NCBI RefSeq assembly: GCF_012295525.1
Contig: NZ_CP051167.1
Location: 4,881,501-4,945,500 of the forward strand
Origin: Oxynema aestuarii AP17
GTDB taxonomy: Bacteria > Cyanobacteriota > Cyanobacteriia > Cyanobacteriales > Laspinemataceae
Length of the DNA stretch: 64,000 nt
Direction of reading: 5' to 3'
Made by a program: the position numbers and the translations under genes. Positions 27,736 to 37,385 of this stretch are shown piece after piece. The notes under the pieces are model-generated. The model saw nothing but the letters and a program-made list of their open reading frames with translations, had not been told where the DNA came from and did no database searches. Each line of letters begins with the position of its first letter. Position 1 is the first letter of the stretch.

Positions 27736-28683
27736 ATGCCAAAAGTTAGTGTTTGTATTCCTACTTACAATCGAGTCGAACTGCTTCCTCAAGCGATCGA
27801 AAGTGTTCTGCGGCAAACTTATGGCGATTTTGAGCTATTGGTTTGCGATGATGGTTCTACGGACGACACGCCAGAATTGATGGCGAAACTGAGCGATCCG
27901 AGAGTGCGTTATATTCGGCACGATCGCAATATCGGTAAAAGTAATAATATGCGATCGGGTTTTGAAGCGGCAACCGGAGATTATTTTATCAAATTTGACG
28001 ACGACGATCGCCTGACTTCGGACTTTCTCAAACGAACAGTGGCCATTTTAGATAAAAATCTCGCCGTAGATTTTGTAGGAACGGATCATTGGATTATCGA
28101 CATTCACAACCGACGCGATCGCGATCGCACCCAACGCAATTCTCGACAGTGGGGACGCAGCGAATTAGGGGCGGGAATTGTCGATGATTTATTAGAAGTC
28201 GTGTTTGTCAAGCAAAGTTTTCAAATCGGCGCCACCCTATTTCGGCGATCGGCGTTAGAAGCGGTCGGGTTTATGTTACCGGGATTGCAAAATTGCGAAG
28301 ATAACGATTTATTTGTCCGATTGGCGCTGGCGGGCAAACAAGGGTATTATTTACCGGAATTGTTAATGGAATATCGCGTCCACGCAGAACAGGAAGGATT
28401 GAATCGGGCTCTGCCGTATTTACGAGATAAATTAAGGTATTTAGAACGGTATCATTTCGAGGCGCCGCCTTTAGAAGCCGTTCGCAAAGCCCGGGCGATC
28501 GAAACGCAGTTACTGTTAGGATTGCGAGAAATTGAAGCGGGAAAAACTAGAGAAGGACGCCAGCACGTTTGGCAAGCAAAAGCACATTCACCCGCGAAAG
28601 CATGGCTGGGGTTGGGCTTATCTTTTTTGCCGTTCAACTGGCGTCAGATGGCGTTCGATCGCCTGCGGAAATGGCGAAATTAG
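27736..28683 (+). CDS. Glycosyltransferase, family 2
   Basis: 315 residues. SVCIPTYNRVELLPQAIESV, VCDDGSTDDTPELMAKL and FIKFDDDDRLT contain the Asp residues for nucleotide and metal binding; QNCEDNDLFVRLALAG holds the later acidic motif. The last ~60 residues form basic helices. Inverting transfer of a sugar to a lipid- or glycan-linked acceptor at the inner membrane face is likely; the sugar is unknown. The start is ATG at 27736; no ribosome site is obvious. It ends in a TTAG that also holds the stop codon of the histidine kinase on the other strand. Confidence 0.88.
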   Translation: MPKVSVCIPTYNRVELLPQAIESVLRQTYGDFELLVCDDGSTDDTPELMAKLSDPRVRYIRHDRNIGKSNNMRSGFEAATGDYFIKFDDDDRLTSDFLKRTVAILDKNLAVDFVGTDHWIIDIHNRRDRDRTQRNSRQWGRSELGAGIVDDLLEVVFVKQSFQIGATLFRRSALEAVGFMLPGLQNCEDNDLFVRLALAGKQGYYLPELLMEYRVHAEQEGLNRALPYLRDKLRYLERYHFEAPPLEAVRKARAIETQLLLGLREIEAGKTREGRQHVWQAKAHSPAKAWLGLGLSFLPFNWRQMAFDRLRKWRN

Positions 28684-31600
28684 GGCGAGGACGGGCGATC
28701 GAGGGGTAAGGTAAACCAGAAGGTCGCGCCGTCTCCGGGACGGGAAATCGCGCCGATTTGACCGCCGTGGGCGTTAATAATTTGGCGGCACAAATACAAC
28801 CCCAAACCGATTCCGGTAGACTGGCGGGCGCGATCGCCTCGGGCGTACAATTCAAATAAGTTTTCGCATTGTTCCGGCTGCATTCCCACCCCATTATCGG
28901 CGATCGTGCAACGAATCTCGGATCGGTTGCCGTTGACCCGATCGAAACTGGCGTTTAAGGTTAACTGAATCCCGGGAGGATTGTGGTTTAACGCATTGAC
29001 GATCAAATTTTCCCAGACTCGCCACAGTTGGGACGGGTCGCCTTCGATCTCGGGTAAATCTTCGGGGATCGTGTTGGTGAGGGTTGCTTGATTTTTATCG
29101 AGTAAGGGTTGTAATTCGACGACGAGCGATCGTACCAAGGGGGCAATCCGCAGCCGTTCGCAATGTAAGATCGTGCCGCGTACTTCACTCGAATGCACTT
29201 CTAAGAGAGAATCGATTAAGTTTAACTGGCGATCGCACCCTTGGATCGTGCGTTCGAGCACCGATCGCCCCACGGAAATCGTATGGCCCTCGCTTTGACT
29301 TTGCAATAAGTTCTTGACCAACAACAACGTCCCCATGACCGGGGTGCGCAAATCGTGGGTGACGGCGTGCAGAAATAAATCTTTGAGTTTGTGCAGTTCT
29401 TGCAGTTCGGTGACCGCTTGTTGCAATTCGCAGGTGCGTTCCTCGACTTGTCGTTCCAAATTGGCATTGAGGGCGGCCAATTGTTGGTAGAGTTGAGCTT
29501 GTTGCATGGCGATCGCCAACTGAGTCGCGAGGCGTTCGAGAAATTCCTTTTCCGAAGACTCCCAATGGCGGGTGCGATCGCATTGATTGACCACCAACAA
29601 ACCGAACAGGCGATCGTCTACTAAAATTCTAACCGCCAAACTCGCTTTAATCTCGAACTCTTGGAAATAGCGATCCATCGACGGCGACACCGAGATCTGG
29701 GTCGTATCGTCGATCGCGCGGACGGCGCGGCGGTCGAAAAAGGAGACGATTTCGCGATCGTACAGTTCCCGTTCGACCGTATAGCCGAGTACCGATTGGC
29801 GTTCGTCGGCGACGGATTCCGCCACGACCGTACCGTCGGATTTGCCGTCTAAATGGGTGATAAATACTCGGTCCGCTTGTAGAAAATGGCGCACTTCATC
29901 GACCGCCGTTTTGAGGATTTTACTCAGATCGAGCGATCGTCGGATGCGGATGGCAATTTCTCCGAGCAAGTGTTCCCGTTCCGCCGCCGCCCGTAGTTTT
30001 TGTTCGTAAAGCACCTGAGAGGTCACGTCTCTACCCACTCCCAACAAGTGCGGTTTGCCGCGATAGGTAAAACTGGTCCCGAGGACATCGACGTAAAACG
30101 TGCTGCCGTCTTTGCGTTGGGCTTTGGCCCGTTGGAAGAACTGACTGCCTCCCGCCTGTACGGTTTCGCGAAATTCCTCAAATAAATGATAGTTCTCGGG
30201 ATAGACGTAATCTTTCGGGTGCATCCCGATGAATTCTTCGTAAGTATAGCCGTGCATTTGACAGCAGGCGGGATTGACTTCGACGACCTTTCCGGTTTCC
30301 GGGTCGTTAATCATCAAGGCATCGCTGGTTGCCTCGAAGATTTGCCGATATTGCTCTTCTTTCTCCCGTAATTGCGCTTCGGCGCGCTTGCGTTCGGTGA
30401 TGTCGTTGGTGACGGTCAACACGCAAGCTTCGTTTCCGAGTTGGATCGGTTCGGCGGAGAGCAAACCGATGCGGATGTCTCCCGATTTGCTGCGCAGTTC
30501 GACTTCTTCGTTATAAATGCCGCCTTCGCGTTGCACTCGTTCGAGTAGGCGCGATCGCGCGTCGGGATCCACCCAGATGTTGAGTTCGCAAGGACAGCGA
30601 CCGATGAGTTCTTCGCGTTCGTAGCCGAAGATCCGCAGACAACTGTCGTTGACTTCGAGATAGCGTCCGTCGGCGAGAGAGGCGATCGCGATCGAGTCGG
30701 GAGAGGAACGAAAGGCTTTGGAAAATTTATCTTCGGAGACGCGCAAGGCTTCTTCCATGCGCTGGCGTTCGGTAATGTCGATCCCGACAAAGATCGCCGC
30801 TTGTCCCCGTTGGTATTTCTGGGCGACGATCAGATAATGTTTGGGGCCGTTCGACCCGTGAGGGCTGGTAATTTCCCGGGAGGCTTGCTGGACGTCGCTG
30901 GTAAAAAATTCGCGCACGAATTCGGGAAATTCACCGTTGGGATCGATACAACCGTTGATAAATCCGACTTTTTGGCCGACGAATTCTTCCGGGGAGAGGC
31001 CAAAACTGCTGGCGAGGGATTCGTTAACGCCGAGATAGGTGTAGTCGGAGGCAATCCAGGAGACGGATCCGGGGACGGCGTCGATCGCGGCTTTGAGGCG
31101 ATCGCGCGCTTGTTGCAGGGAGGCGATGAGCTGGTTGCGGACTTGTTCGGACGATTTGCGATCGCTGATGTCGCGCACGATCGCCATGACTTCGCGATCG
31201 CCGCACAGGGCCAGGCGCGCTTCCCAATCCCGTCGCTGTTGGCTCCCGTCGGGGTTGCGATGCCATAAATAATATTCAAAACTTTGGGTTTCCCCGGTTT
31301 CGATGGCTATTTTAACGTGTTTGATGAATAAGTCGGCGACCCATTTCGGGATTAAGTCGTAAACACTTCTGCCGATAATTTGATTGGGAGGGGCGGCGAG
31401 ATCGCTATCTTTTTCGGCTTTAAAGTCGAGATAAACCCCATCGATGCTAAAGCGAAACATTAAATCGGGAATGGCGTTGAGTAAGGCTCGATTTTTGGCT
31501 TCGCTGGCTTTGACGGCGGCGAGCGATCGCTTCAACTCCGCCAAGTCGCGCAAGCTGACTACCCGGGCGGGTTGTCCCCGGTAGGTGATGTCTTTGGCGC

Positions 31601-32873
31601 GCACTTCGCAGGGAAAAACGGTGCCGTCTTTTTTTAAGCCGATCGCCTCGAAGGGTTCGTCGGAGGGCGATCGCAGTCGTTCGCGGATGAGTGCTTGCCC
31701 TTCGGGAGTGGTCAGTTGCAAGACCGATCGCCCGATCAGTTCGCGCGCCGAATACCCGAATAAGGCTTCGGCGGCGGGATTGAGATCGACGAGGATCCCG
31801 TTTTGATGGAAGAAGACTGCTTCAAAGGTGGCATTGAAAAAGCTTTGCAAGCGTTCTTCACTGGCGCGTAGCTGCTCTTGCGCGAAGGCGCGATCGCTGA
31901 TATCCATCACCAAGCCATCCCAAATAATGTTATCGCCCTCTTTTCGGGCTCGGGCGATTCCTTTGACCCATTTCAGGATACCCTTTGGGGTGAGTAAGCG
32001 CCCTTCCCAGTGCCAGGGTTCTAAGGTTTCGGCGGATCGAGCGACGGATTCGAGGTAACTGGCACGATCGTCGGGATGGATGGCGTCGGTGAGGACGTGA
32101 AAATCGGCTTGGATCTGTTCCGGTTCTAACTCGAACAGTTCCCGCGACCCGTCACTGGCGTAAATGACGGCTTGGGACCCGTCGGCGTGTTGGATAAATT
32201 GATAGATGAAACCGGGAACGTTGGCGGCAATTTGTTGCAAGCAGCGATCGTAATGGTTTTGAAGGGTCGAGATTTGTTGACGCGCTCGTTCTCGTTCTAA
32301 CAAACTGCCGATACTGGCAGCCATCGTAATTAATACGGCTATTTCTTCGTCGGTCCACTGGCGACAGTGGTGACAGTCGTCAAAGCCGATCGCCCCCCAG
32401 AAGTCGCCGCGAATGCGAATCGGGACTAACAGCATCGATTGGGTGCGATCGCGCTCGAACAGCTCTCGGGTACTGGCGCTGAGGTTTTCGAGGGTGGCGG
32501 CGATCGGCTGACCGCAGCTTAGGCGATCGTACCAGTCTCGCAACTGCTCGGTTTCCACGGCCAGGTTTTCGACGAGACAGGCGCTCAGTTCGGACTGCAG
32601 ACAAGGACGCACCCAGCCGAAACGTTGGGTCATGCAGCTTTGTTCGGTTTCCGGGTGGGGATGCGCTTCTAACAAGTAGACGCGATCGACTTGGGTCGCG
32701 GTGCCTAAAATTTGTAAGGCACTATCGATCGCCCGCTCGCGATCGTCGATGCTGAGCAGTTGATAATTGGCTTGGGCAATCCCTTGCAAGAGTTTGGCAT
32801 GAGATAAAGTTTGTTGGCTTTGGCGTTTGTGGGGTTTGCCTCGAAATCCTTTTGGATGGGAACTCAGTTGCAT
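28680..32873 (-). CDS. Multi-PAS/GAF sensor histidine kinase
   Basis: About 1397 residues, with no membrane helix, so cytosolic. Approximate order: GAF (25-190), six PAS domains (215-960, each ending in a PAC-type element such as VMDISDR, VRDISDRK, GIDITERQR, NDITERKRAEAQL), a second GAF (970-1125), the dimerisation helix with the phospho-acceptor His (LHAVTHDLRTPVMG, about 1175), and the ATP-binding domain with N-box NLIVNALNH, G1 IADNGVGM and G2 TGIGLGLYL. The second GAF has no Cys-His chromophore site, so it is not a cyanobacteriochrome. No response regulator lies nearby. The start is the ATG at 32873; the frame extends to 33092 but that part has no coding character. Confidence 0.9.
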   Translation of the reverse strand: MQLSSHPKGFRGKPHKRQSQQTLSHAKLLQGIAQANYQLLSIDDRERAIDSALQILGTATQVDRVYLLEAHPHPETEQSCMTQRFGWVRPCLQSELSACLVENLAVETEQLRDWYDRLSCGQPIAATLENLSASTRELFERDRTQSMLLVPIRIRGDFWGAIGFDDCHHCRQWTDEEIAVLITMAASIGSLLERERARQQISTLQNHYDRCLQQIAANVPGFIYQFIQHADGSQAVIYASDGSRELFELEPEQIQADFHVLTDAIHPDDRASYLESVARSAETLEPWHWEGRLLTPKGILKWVKGIARARKEGDNIIWDGLVMDISDRAFAQEQLRASEERLQSFFNATFEAVFFHQNGILVDLNPAAEALFGYSARELIGRSVLQLTTPEGQALIRERLRSPSDEPFEAIGLKKDGTVFPCEVRAKDITYRGQPARVVSLRDLAELKRSLAAVKASEAKNRALLNAIPDLMFRFSIDGVYLDFKAEKDSDLAAPPNQIIGRSVYDLIPKWVADLFIKHVKIAIETGETQSFEYYLWHRNPDGSQQRRDWEARLALCGDREVMAIVRDISDRKSSEQVRNQLIASLQQARDRLKAAIDAVPGSVSWIASDYTYLGVNESLASSFGLSPEEFVGQKVGFINGCIDPNGEFPEFVREFFTSDVQQASREITSPHGSNGPKHYLIVAQKYQRGQAAIFVGIDITERQRMEEALRVSEDKFSKAFRSSPDSIAIASLADGRYLEVNDSCLRIFGYEREELIGRCPCELNIWVDPDARSRLLERVQREGGIYNEEVELRSKSGDIRIGLLSAEPIQLGNEACVLTVTNDITERKRAEAQLREKEEQYRQIFEATSDALMINDPETGKVVEVNPACCQMHGYTYEEFIGMHPKDYVYPENYHLFEEFRETVQAGGSQFFQRAKAQRKDGSTFYVDVLGTSFTYRGKPHLLGVGRDVTSQVLYEQKLRAAAEREHLLGEIAIRIRRSLDLSKILKTAVDEVRHFLQADRVFITHLDGKSDGTVVAESVADERQSVLGYTVERELYDREIVSFFDRRAVRAIDDTTQISVSPSMDRYFQEFEIKASLAVRILVDDRLFGLLVVNQCDRTRHWESSEKEFLERLATQLAIAMQQAQLYQQLAALNANLERQVEERTCELQQAVTELQELHKLKDLFLHAVTHDLRTPVMGTLLLVKNLLQSQSEGHTISVGRSVLERTIQGCDRQLNLIDSLLEVHSSEVRGTILHCERLRIAPLVRSLVVELQPLLDKNQATLTNTIPEDLPEIEGDPSQLWRVWENLIVNALNHNPPGIQLTLNASFDRVNGNRSEIRCTIADNGVGMQPEQCENLFELYARGDRARQSTGIGLGLYLCRQIINAHGGQIGAISRPGDGATFWFTLPLDRPSSP

Positions 32874-33152
32874 CTTCACGGTTCTGTCCTCGTCAGGCTG
32901 CGGTCTCTCGCTCGTTCGACACGATCTAACTGTCTGGAGCGACCCCCCTAGCTCGCCATGATGGCCGCGTTCCGTGCTCCGGTTTGTGCGATCGCGATTG
33001 GGTGTCTCAGTGCAAGATTTTAAGCGCAATTTTGCTCGCGCGCGGTCTTCCCCTACATTGTCAGCTTTCTCATCGGCTTTGTTTTCACCCAATTGGGTGA
33101 ACTGAACGCATGAGGTGATGCAGATTTCGGGACGAACGAAACCTATATATAC

Positions 33153-33752
33153 TTAACTATGAATGCGCGGCTCGGGATGTAGGGTGGAAAGCAACTCACT
33201 TTCGACGGCGGCCAGTTCGTTCAAACGGGCGCTGACGCGATCGCGATCGAAGTAAGTCGTCGCCAGAATCCAATAGGTGCCGTAATGGCGCGCTTCCGAC
33301 GCCATCAAACTTCGATAGAATTTCGCCAGTTCCGGATCGGGACAGTGGCTGGCGAGTAAGCCCAAACGCTCGTGACTGCGCGCTTCGATCGCCCCGGCGA
33401 CCAGGAGGGAGTCTAAGAGGCGATCGGGTTCTTGCGGGCGAATTTGGGCTTTGAGTCCGGCGGCGTAAGGGGGTGACGAAAGGGGCCCGAGGGCGATTCC
33501 CCGACGTTCGAGGTGCTGGTTGACGAGTTCAAAATGTTCTAATTCTTCGCGGGCTATGCTCGTGAGGGCGCGCACTAACTCGCTATTGGACGGATAGCGA
33601 AACATCAAATTTAACGCCACTCCGGCGGCTTTACGTTCGCAGTGGGAATGATCGAGCAAGATCGTGTCGAGATGGGCGATCGCTTGCTCGATCCAAGCGG
33701 GAGAGGTGGGGGTTCGCAGAAATTCGATCGTCGGTAGGGGGGGACGGTTCAT
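33153..33752 (-). CDS. miaE: tRNA 2-methylthio-N6-isopentenyladenosine hydroxylase
   Basis: 199 residues. The family is a non-heme di-iron enzyme that hydroxylates the isopentenyl group of ms2i6A37 in tRNA. The di-iron ligands are visible in the two repeats: LLDHSHCERKAAGVAL, AREELEHFELV, GAIEARSHERLGLL and SEARHYGTYW. The N-terminus FLRTPTSPAWIEQAIAHL is typical too. It is a single gene; miaA and miaB are not in the window. Confidence 0.92.
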   Translation of the reverse strand: MNRPPLPTIEFLRTPTSPAWIEQAIAHLDTILLDHSHCERKAAGVALNLMFRYPSNSELVRALTSIAREELEHFELVNQHLERRGIALGPLSSPPYAAGLKAQIRPQEPDRLLDSLLVAGAIEARSHERLGLLASHCPDPELAKFYRSLMASEARHYGTYWILATTYFDRDRVSARLNELAAVESELLSTLHPEPRIHS

Positions 33753-33932
33753 CGGTGAGCAGTTGGTTTCAGGAATAGCGATCGCTGTTTGATTTTACGC
33801 GAAAGTGACGGGCGATCGCTCCCTACTCTTCTCCCCCTAGTCAGGATCGTGCCGTTCAAGTCACACTAGAGACACCCGGTTAATGGGGTCGGGGTGCGTC
33901 AAGCTTGTTGTTTCTGTTGAGTTGACGGATTT

Positions 33933-34550
33933 ATGTTTCTCGACCGTTCTGTGAAACGCTCCCGACTGTCTTTTCGGCGCGATCGCACCCGTTCCTCGTG
34001 GGGATTGGCCCTCTTGCTCGCCGCAAGCACTACGGCGTTGGCGATCGACATGTTACGGGATTGGCCCGTGGGAGAATTGGCGACGATCCCCTCGCCGTCC
34101 ATCTCCTCAGAAGACCCCTCGTTGGCGGCGGACGGCGATCGCCCCTCCGTAGAATCGACCCCGGACTCTTCCGGTCAACCGCCCGCGCCTCAAGCGTCTC
34201 CCCTCCCTCGAAATGGGGCGATCGCCACCCTCGTCAATGCCAAAATTGCCAACTACGGGCGCGACGTTCCCGACCTCCCCGCCACCGTGTCGGCGCAACA
34301 AATCGAATTTCCCGACCTCGCCTATCCGCGATCGCAACAGCGTCAGGACGAACAATTACTGATTTTAAGCGTTCTCGTCACTGCCAACGGCAATCCCCAG
34401 CTCATTGCCCTTTACCCGGAGTACCTCAGCCCGTCCTACGACGACCTCGCCCACCAAGTTTTGGAAACTTGGGAGTTTCAGCCCGCCGAGATGGGCGATC
34501 GACCCGTGGCGAGCTTGCTCGATCTCTATCTCAAACTCGATCCACTTTGA
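33933..34550 (+). CDS. TonB C-terminal-like membrane protein
   Basis: 205 residues. Basic N-terminus, one membrane helix (about 30-46), a Ser/Pro-rich linker (about 55-105), then a compact C-terminal part: LILSVLVTANGNPQLIALY, PSYDDLAHQVLETWEFQPA and LLDLYLKLDPL. This resembles the TonB C-terminal fold (a repeated glycine turn, helix, then WxFxPA). In other bacteria such proteins pass energy to outer-membrane transporters. ExbB and ExbD are not in the window, and the motif is only partly convincing. The ATG at 33933 has no clear ribosome site; start may be slightly different. Confidence 0.5.
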   Translation: MFLDRSVKRSRLSFRRDRTRSSWGLALLLAASTTALAIDMLRDWPVGELATIPSPSISSEDPSLAADGDRPSVESTPDSSGQPPAPQASPLPRNGAIATLVNAKIANYGRDVPDLPATVSAQQIEFPDLAYPRSQQRQDEQLLILSVLVTANGNPQLIALYPEYLSPSYDDLAHQVLETWEFQPAEMGDRPVASLLDLYLKLDPL

Positions 34551-34605
34551 GCTGGGGTATTGCGCCCTGCACAACTTATGTTAATATGAGTTTCACGTGA
34601 CTGGC

Positions 34606-34676
34606 GCGGGCATAGTTTAGTGGTAAAACCATAGCCTTCCAAGCTATTGATGCGGGTTCGATTCCCGCTGCCCGCT
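34606..34676 (+). tRNA. trnG: tRNA-Gly (UCC)
   Basis: 71 bases. The 7-bp acceptor stem GCGGGCA/TGCCCGC, the anticodon stem ATAGC/GCTAT with loop CTTCCAA (anticodon UCC) and the T arm GCGGGTTCGATTCCCGC are complete. The discriminator base is T, and the CCA is not encoded. It reads GGA, and by wobble probably GGG. It lies 55 bases after the TonB-like gene. Confidence 0.95.
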
Positions 34677-34683
34677 TTTGAGA

Positions 34684-35160
34684 TTAACTGGCTTCCCTAT
34701 TTTCCGATCGCGCCGCGATCGCCAGTACCAAGCATAACGCCGAAATCGCCTTTTGCCATTCTTGACGGACGCGATCTTCTTCTACAGCGTCAAAGGTTCC
34801 CACCAAGCGAGGAATCGACGCTTCTAACGCCGGAAGGGGAACCGGACGGTGTAACTCGACCAAACGCTGCAAACTTTCTTGGTTATTGAGAAATCCGATC
34901 GTCCATTTAATCGTATGATCCGGACTGTCGGGCACTCGTTTGAGTTTTAACTCGTTCTTCAACCACGCATAAAACGGCGGCAATTGTTTCGCTAACGTCT
35001 GTCCGGCAGTCGGTAGGGTTTCTTTGAGTAATTCTACATCTAAACTGCTCAATAAAGTTTGCGATTCCGGTAAGGCTAAAAACTCGTCGAGGGAAAGGGT
35101 CAGCCAATGCTCTAATTGAGTTTCGGAAACATCGAGGCGATCGTGGAAAGTTTGTAACAT
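34684..35160 (-). CDS. Conserved cyanobacterial hypothetical protein
   Basis: 158 residues, helix-rich, acidic, no membrane segment. Distinct parts are LDVSETQLEHWLTLSLDEF, FYAWLKNELKLKRVPDSPDH and SALCLVLAIAARSENREAS. No known motif. It ends seven bases after the tRNA, tail-to-tail. I believe it recurs in cyanobacteria but cannot name a function. Confidence 0.6.
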   Translation of the reverse strand: MLQTFHDRLDVSETQLEHWLTLSLDEFLALPESQTLLSSLDVELLKETLPTAGQTLAKQLPPFYAWLKNELKLKRVPDSPDHTIKWTIGFLNNQESLQRLVELHRPVPLPALEASIPRLVGTFDAVEEDRVRQEWQKAISALCLVLAIAARSENREAS

Positions 35161-35359
35161 TTTGTTGCCTGAGTGTTGGTAGATATTGCGATTATCCGCG
35201 AAAACGATCGCCCTGACTATGAGCTAGCTCAGCTTTTCATAAAATTAGCGAAAAAATTGGCACGTTTCCCAATCGGTTTTGCTCTTCTCTTCACTGAGTA
35301 GGCGCGAAAAATAGGCGCGCCCCTACTTCCCTCAGATTGCCATTATTTCCAGGCGAAGT

Positions 35360-37162
35360 TTAGGGTTGCGGATGACGAATATACACCCAGGTTCCCCCTT
35401 CAGGAACCGTCCTGTAATCTTCAAAAACCATCACTTGAGGCACAAAATTTCCCCCTTCTAAAGCCCAAGTTCCGCCCAGTTTAACCCGCGCCAATCCGTC
35501 GGAAAATGATTCTACCTCCGTGAAAAGGGGAGGAATCACAAAATTACCTTCGCGATCGATGAAACCTGCTTTTTGTCCGACTTGAACGGCTGCCAATCCT
35601 TCTGAAAAGGGGCGGGCAACAGTAATATTAGCCGGAAAAATTCTAACATCAGGATTGTTCTCGGGAGGAGCGCCGACAGGGGCATAAAATTGAGGAGAAA
35701 TCACCATTTCACCTCGATTGTTAATAAATCCCCATTTTTCATCAATTTTAACGGGGGCTAATCCTTCAGAAAAACTCCCTGCCATTTGATAGTTTGGGGC
35801 GATCGCCACTTCACCTTGACGATCGATAAACCCCCAAGCATTCTCTAAAAAAACGGGGAGTAACCCTTCCGAAAAAGAGCCAGTCGTCCAGCGCGAAAAT
35901 TGCGGCTCGATAACCACTTCACCCTCGCGATTAATATAGCCCACCTGATTTCCTGTTTCAATCTTTGCCATCCCATCGACCAACGGATAAATCGTCCCTG
36001 AAAAATCAATTGTAGTCACGATCGTCCCCTTGGGATCGATGAACTGCCAACCCGTTTCTGTTAACACAGGTGCCAACCCTTCTGAAAAGGATTGTGCCAT
36101 TTGATATTGAGGTTCGATCGCCATTTCTCCGTTAGGATTAATGTAGCCATAGCGTCCATCGATCTTGACGACAGCCAAGCCCTCTGAAAACCGTCGAGCT
36201 TCATGTAATTGAGGTTGAATCACCCAATTTCCTTCACGATCGATATAACCCCAAAGTTCCTCATTTTCGGCAGGAATAGCATTGCCCTCGAAGTCGGTTT
36301 CGCGCGATCGCAACACTTCTTCGTTCGGAATAGATACCGCAGCTAACCCTTCATCAAATAAGTCGGCGCTGACAAATTGATGGGGAATAACGCGATCGCC
36401 ATTGCGATTCAGATAACCGTATTTTCCTTCCCAATAGTAAGGACTCAATCCTTCCCTAAACTCTCGAAAACCACCGCGACTAGGAGGAAAAGCTAATCGC
36501 CATTGACCGCGAACAACATAACGATCTTCAAGGGTTTCGTCATATCCTAAAACTCGGCATAATAAAGCAGCAATTTCCCCCCGGGTTGCATTGTCATTCG
36601 GTCGCAATTGTTTGACGTTAGGATAGTTCACCACTAATCCACCTAAAGTGGCTGCTGCAACTCCAATTTTTCCATAGTCTGGAATGCGATCGCTATCTTC
36701 AAAAGACTGTTGTAAAAATTCATTCGGATTGTCAGGAGAAATTAAACTCAGAGCATTCGCAACAACGAGGGTTGCTTGAACCCGAGGAATAGGCTGCTGC
36801 GGTCGAAATGTTCCATCAGGATATCCTGTAAAAAATTGACGGGCGCTTGCTCCTTGAATTGCTGAATATCCCCAGTAATTACGATCGACATCGGTAAATG
36901 TTGCGGGGACACGCTTGCGACTAAAATAAGGAAATATGTTCAGCATTAAAACCGCAAATTCAGTGCGAGTCACTGTATTATTGGGTCGAAAAGTGCCATC
37001 GGGATAACCACTGACGAACCCCCCTTCAGACAGGCGCGAAATACATTGGCTATTCCAGCGATCGCCCGTATCGGAAAAACTCCACGCGCTTTGAGTGGAA
37101 CCGACCCATACTAACAGTCCCACTAAGGTTAAATGGACATATCTAGACCATTCTTTTCCCAT
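35360..37162 (-). CDS. SLH-domain protein with WG repeats
   Basis: About 600 residues. A signal peptide (LTLVGLLVWVGSTQSAW) is followed by three S-layer-homology modules (about 30-205: WNSQCISRLSEGGFVSGYPD, FTDVDRNYWGYSAIQGA, VANALSLI). Eight WG (KWG) repeats make up the remainder, of the form WGYIDREGNWVIQPQL, spaced by EARxFSEGLAxV. SLH modules bind cell-wall polymers in the periplasm; WG repeats form a beta structure of unknown partner. I chose the ATG at 37162 because it has AGGTG seven bases upstream; a GTG nine bases earlier is also open. Unlike the SLH porins (OprB type), no porin barrel is present. Confidence 0.87.
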   Translation of the reverse strand: MGKEWSRYVHLTLVGLLVWVGSTQSAWSFSDTGDRWNSQCISRLSEGGFVSGYPDGTFRPNNTVTRTEFAVLMLNIFPYFSRKRVPATFTDVDRNYWGYSAIQGASARQFFTGYPDGTFRPQQPIPRVQATLVVANALSLISPDNPNEFLQQSFEDSDRIPDYGKIGVAAATLGGLVVNYPNVKQLRPNDNATRGEIAALLCRVLGYDETLEDRYVVRGQWRLAFPPSRGGFREFREGLSPYYWEGKYGYLNRNGDRVIPHQFVSADLFDEGLAAVSIPNEEVLRSRETDFEGNAIPAENEELWGYIDREGNWVIQPQLHEARRFSEGLAVVKIDGRYGYINPNGEMAIEPQYQMAQSFSEGLAPVLTETGWQFIDPKGTIVTTIDFSGTIYPLVDGMAKIETGNQVGYINREGEVVIEPQFSRWTTGSFSEGLLPVFLENAWGFIDRQGEVAIAPNYQMAGSFSEGLAPVKIDEKWGFINNRGEMVISPQFYAPVGAPPENNPDVRIFPANITVARPFSEGLAAVQVGQKAGFIDREGNFVIPPLFTEVESFSDGLARVKLGGTWALEGGNFVPQVMVFEDYRTVPEGGTWVYIRHPQP

Positions 37163-37284
37163 GTATTGCACCTAAATCGCACCCTCGAATTTGTTCGCTA
37201 AGATTTATAATGTAGCTGAATAATCGTTAAATCCGTTTGGGCGATCGGTATATTTTAAGATTCGACGTCTTGCATGATTCGGGG

Positions 37285-37322
37285 GATCTCCCCCCAACCC
37301 CCCTTAAAAAAAGGGGGGGCTT
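37285..37322. repeat. C/G-rich inverted repeat
   Basis: CCCCCCTTAAAAAAAGGGGGG-type inverted repeat (38 bases, cut here to its core). Related copies are at 42279-42307 and 43943-44090. Confidence 0.65.
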
Positions 37323-37385
37323 TTGGGATGTTTGCAAAAGTTGATTCTAAGACGAGCAATATTACTCAATCTCTGTTTTGCAGGG

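Noticed and set aside
29600-30000. Second GAF domain of the kinase as a bilin-binding cyanobacteriochrome
   Set aside because: The Cys-His chromophore site is absent; the sequence there reads FEIKASLAVRIL.
29391-31268. Several long plus-strand frames opposite the histidine kinase
   Set aside because: They mirror the coding strand's GC3 bias. No ribosome sites or families.
32874-33092. Extension of the histidine kinase upstream of the ATG at 32873
   Set aside because: The extra 73 residues are Arg/Glu-rich without structure and no ribosome site is present.
33998-34600. 200-codon plus-strand frame overlapping the TonB-like gene
   Set aside because: It is Arg/Ser-rich and in a different frame; the frame from 33933 has a membrane helix and a folded C-terminus.
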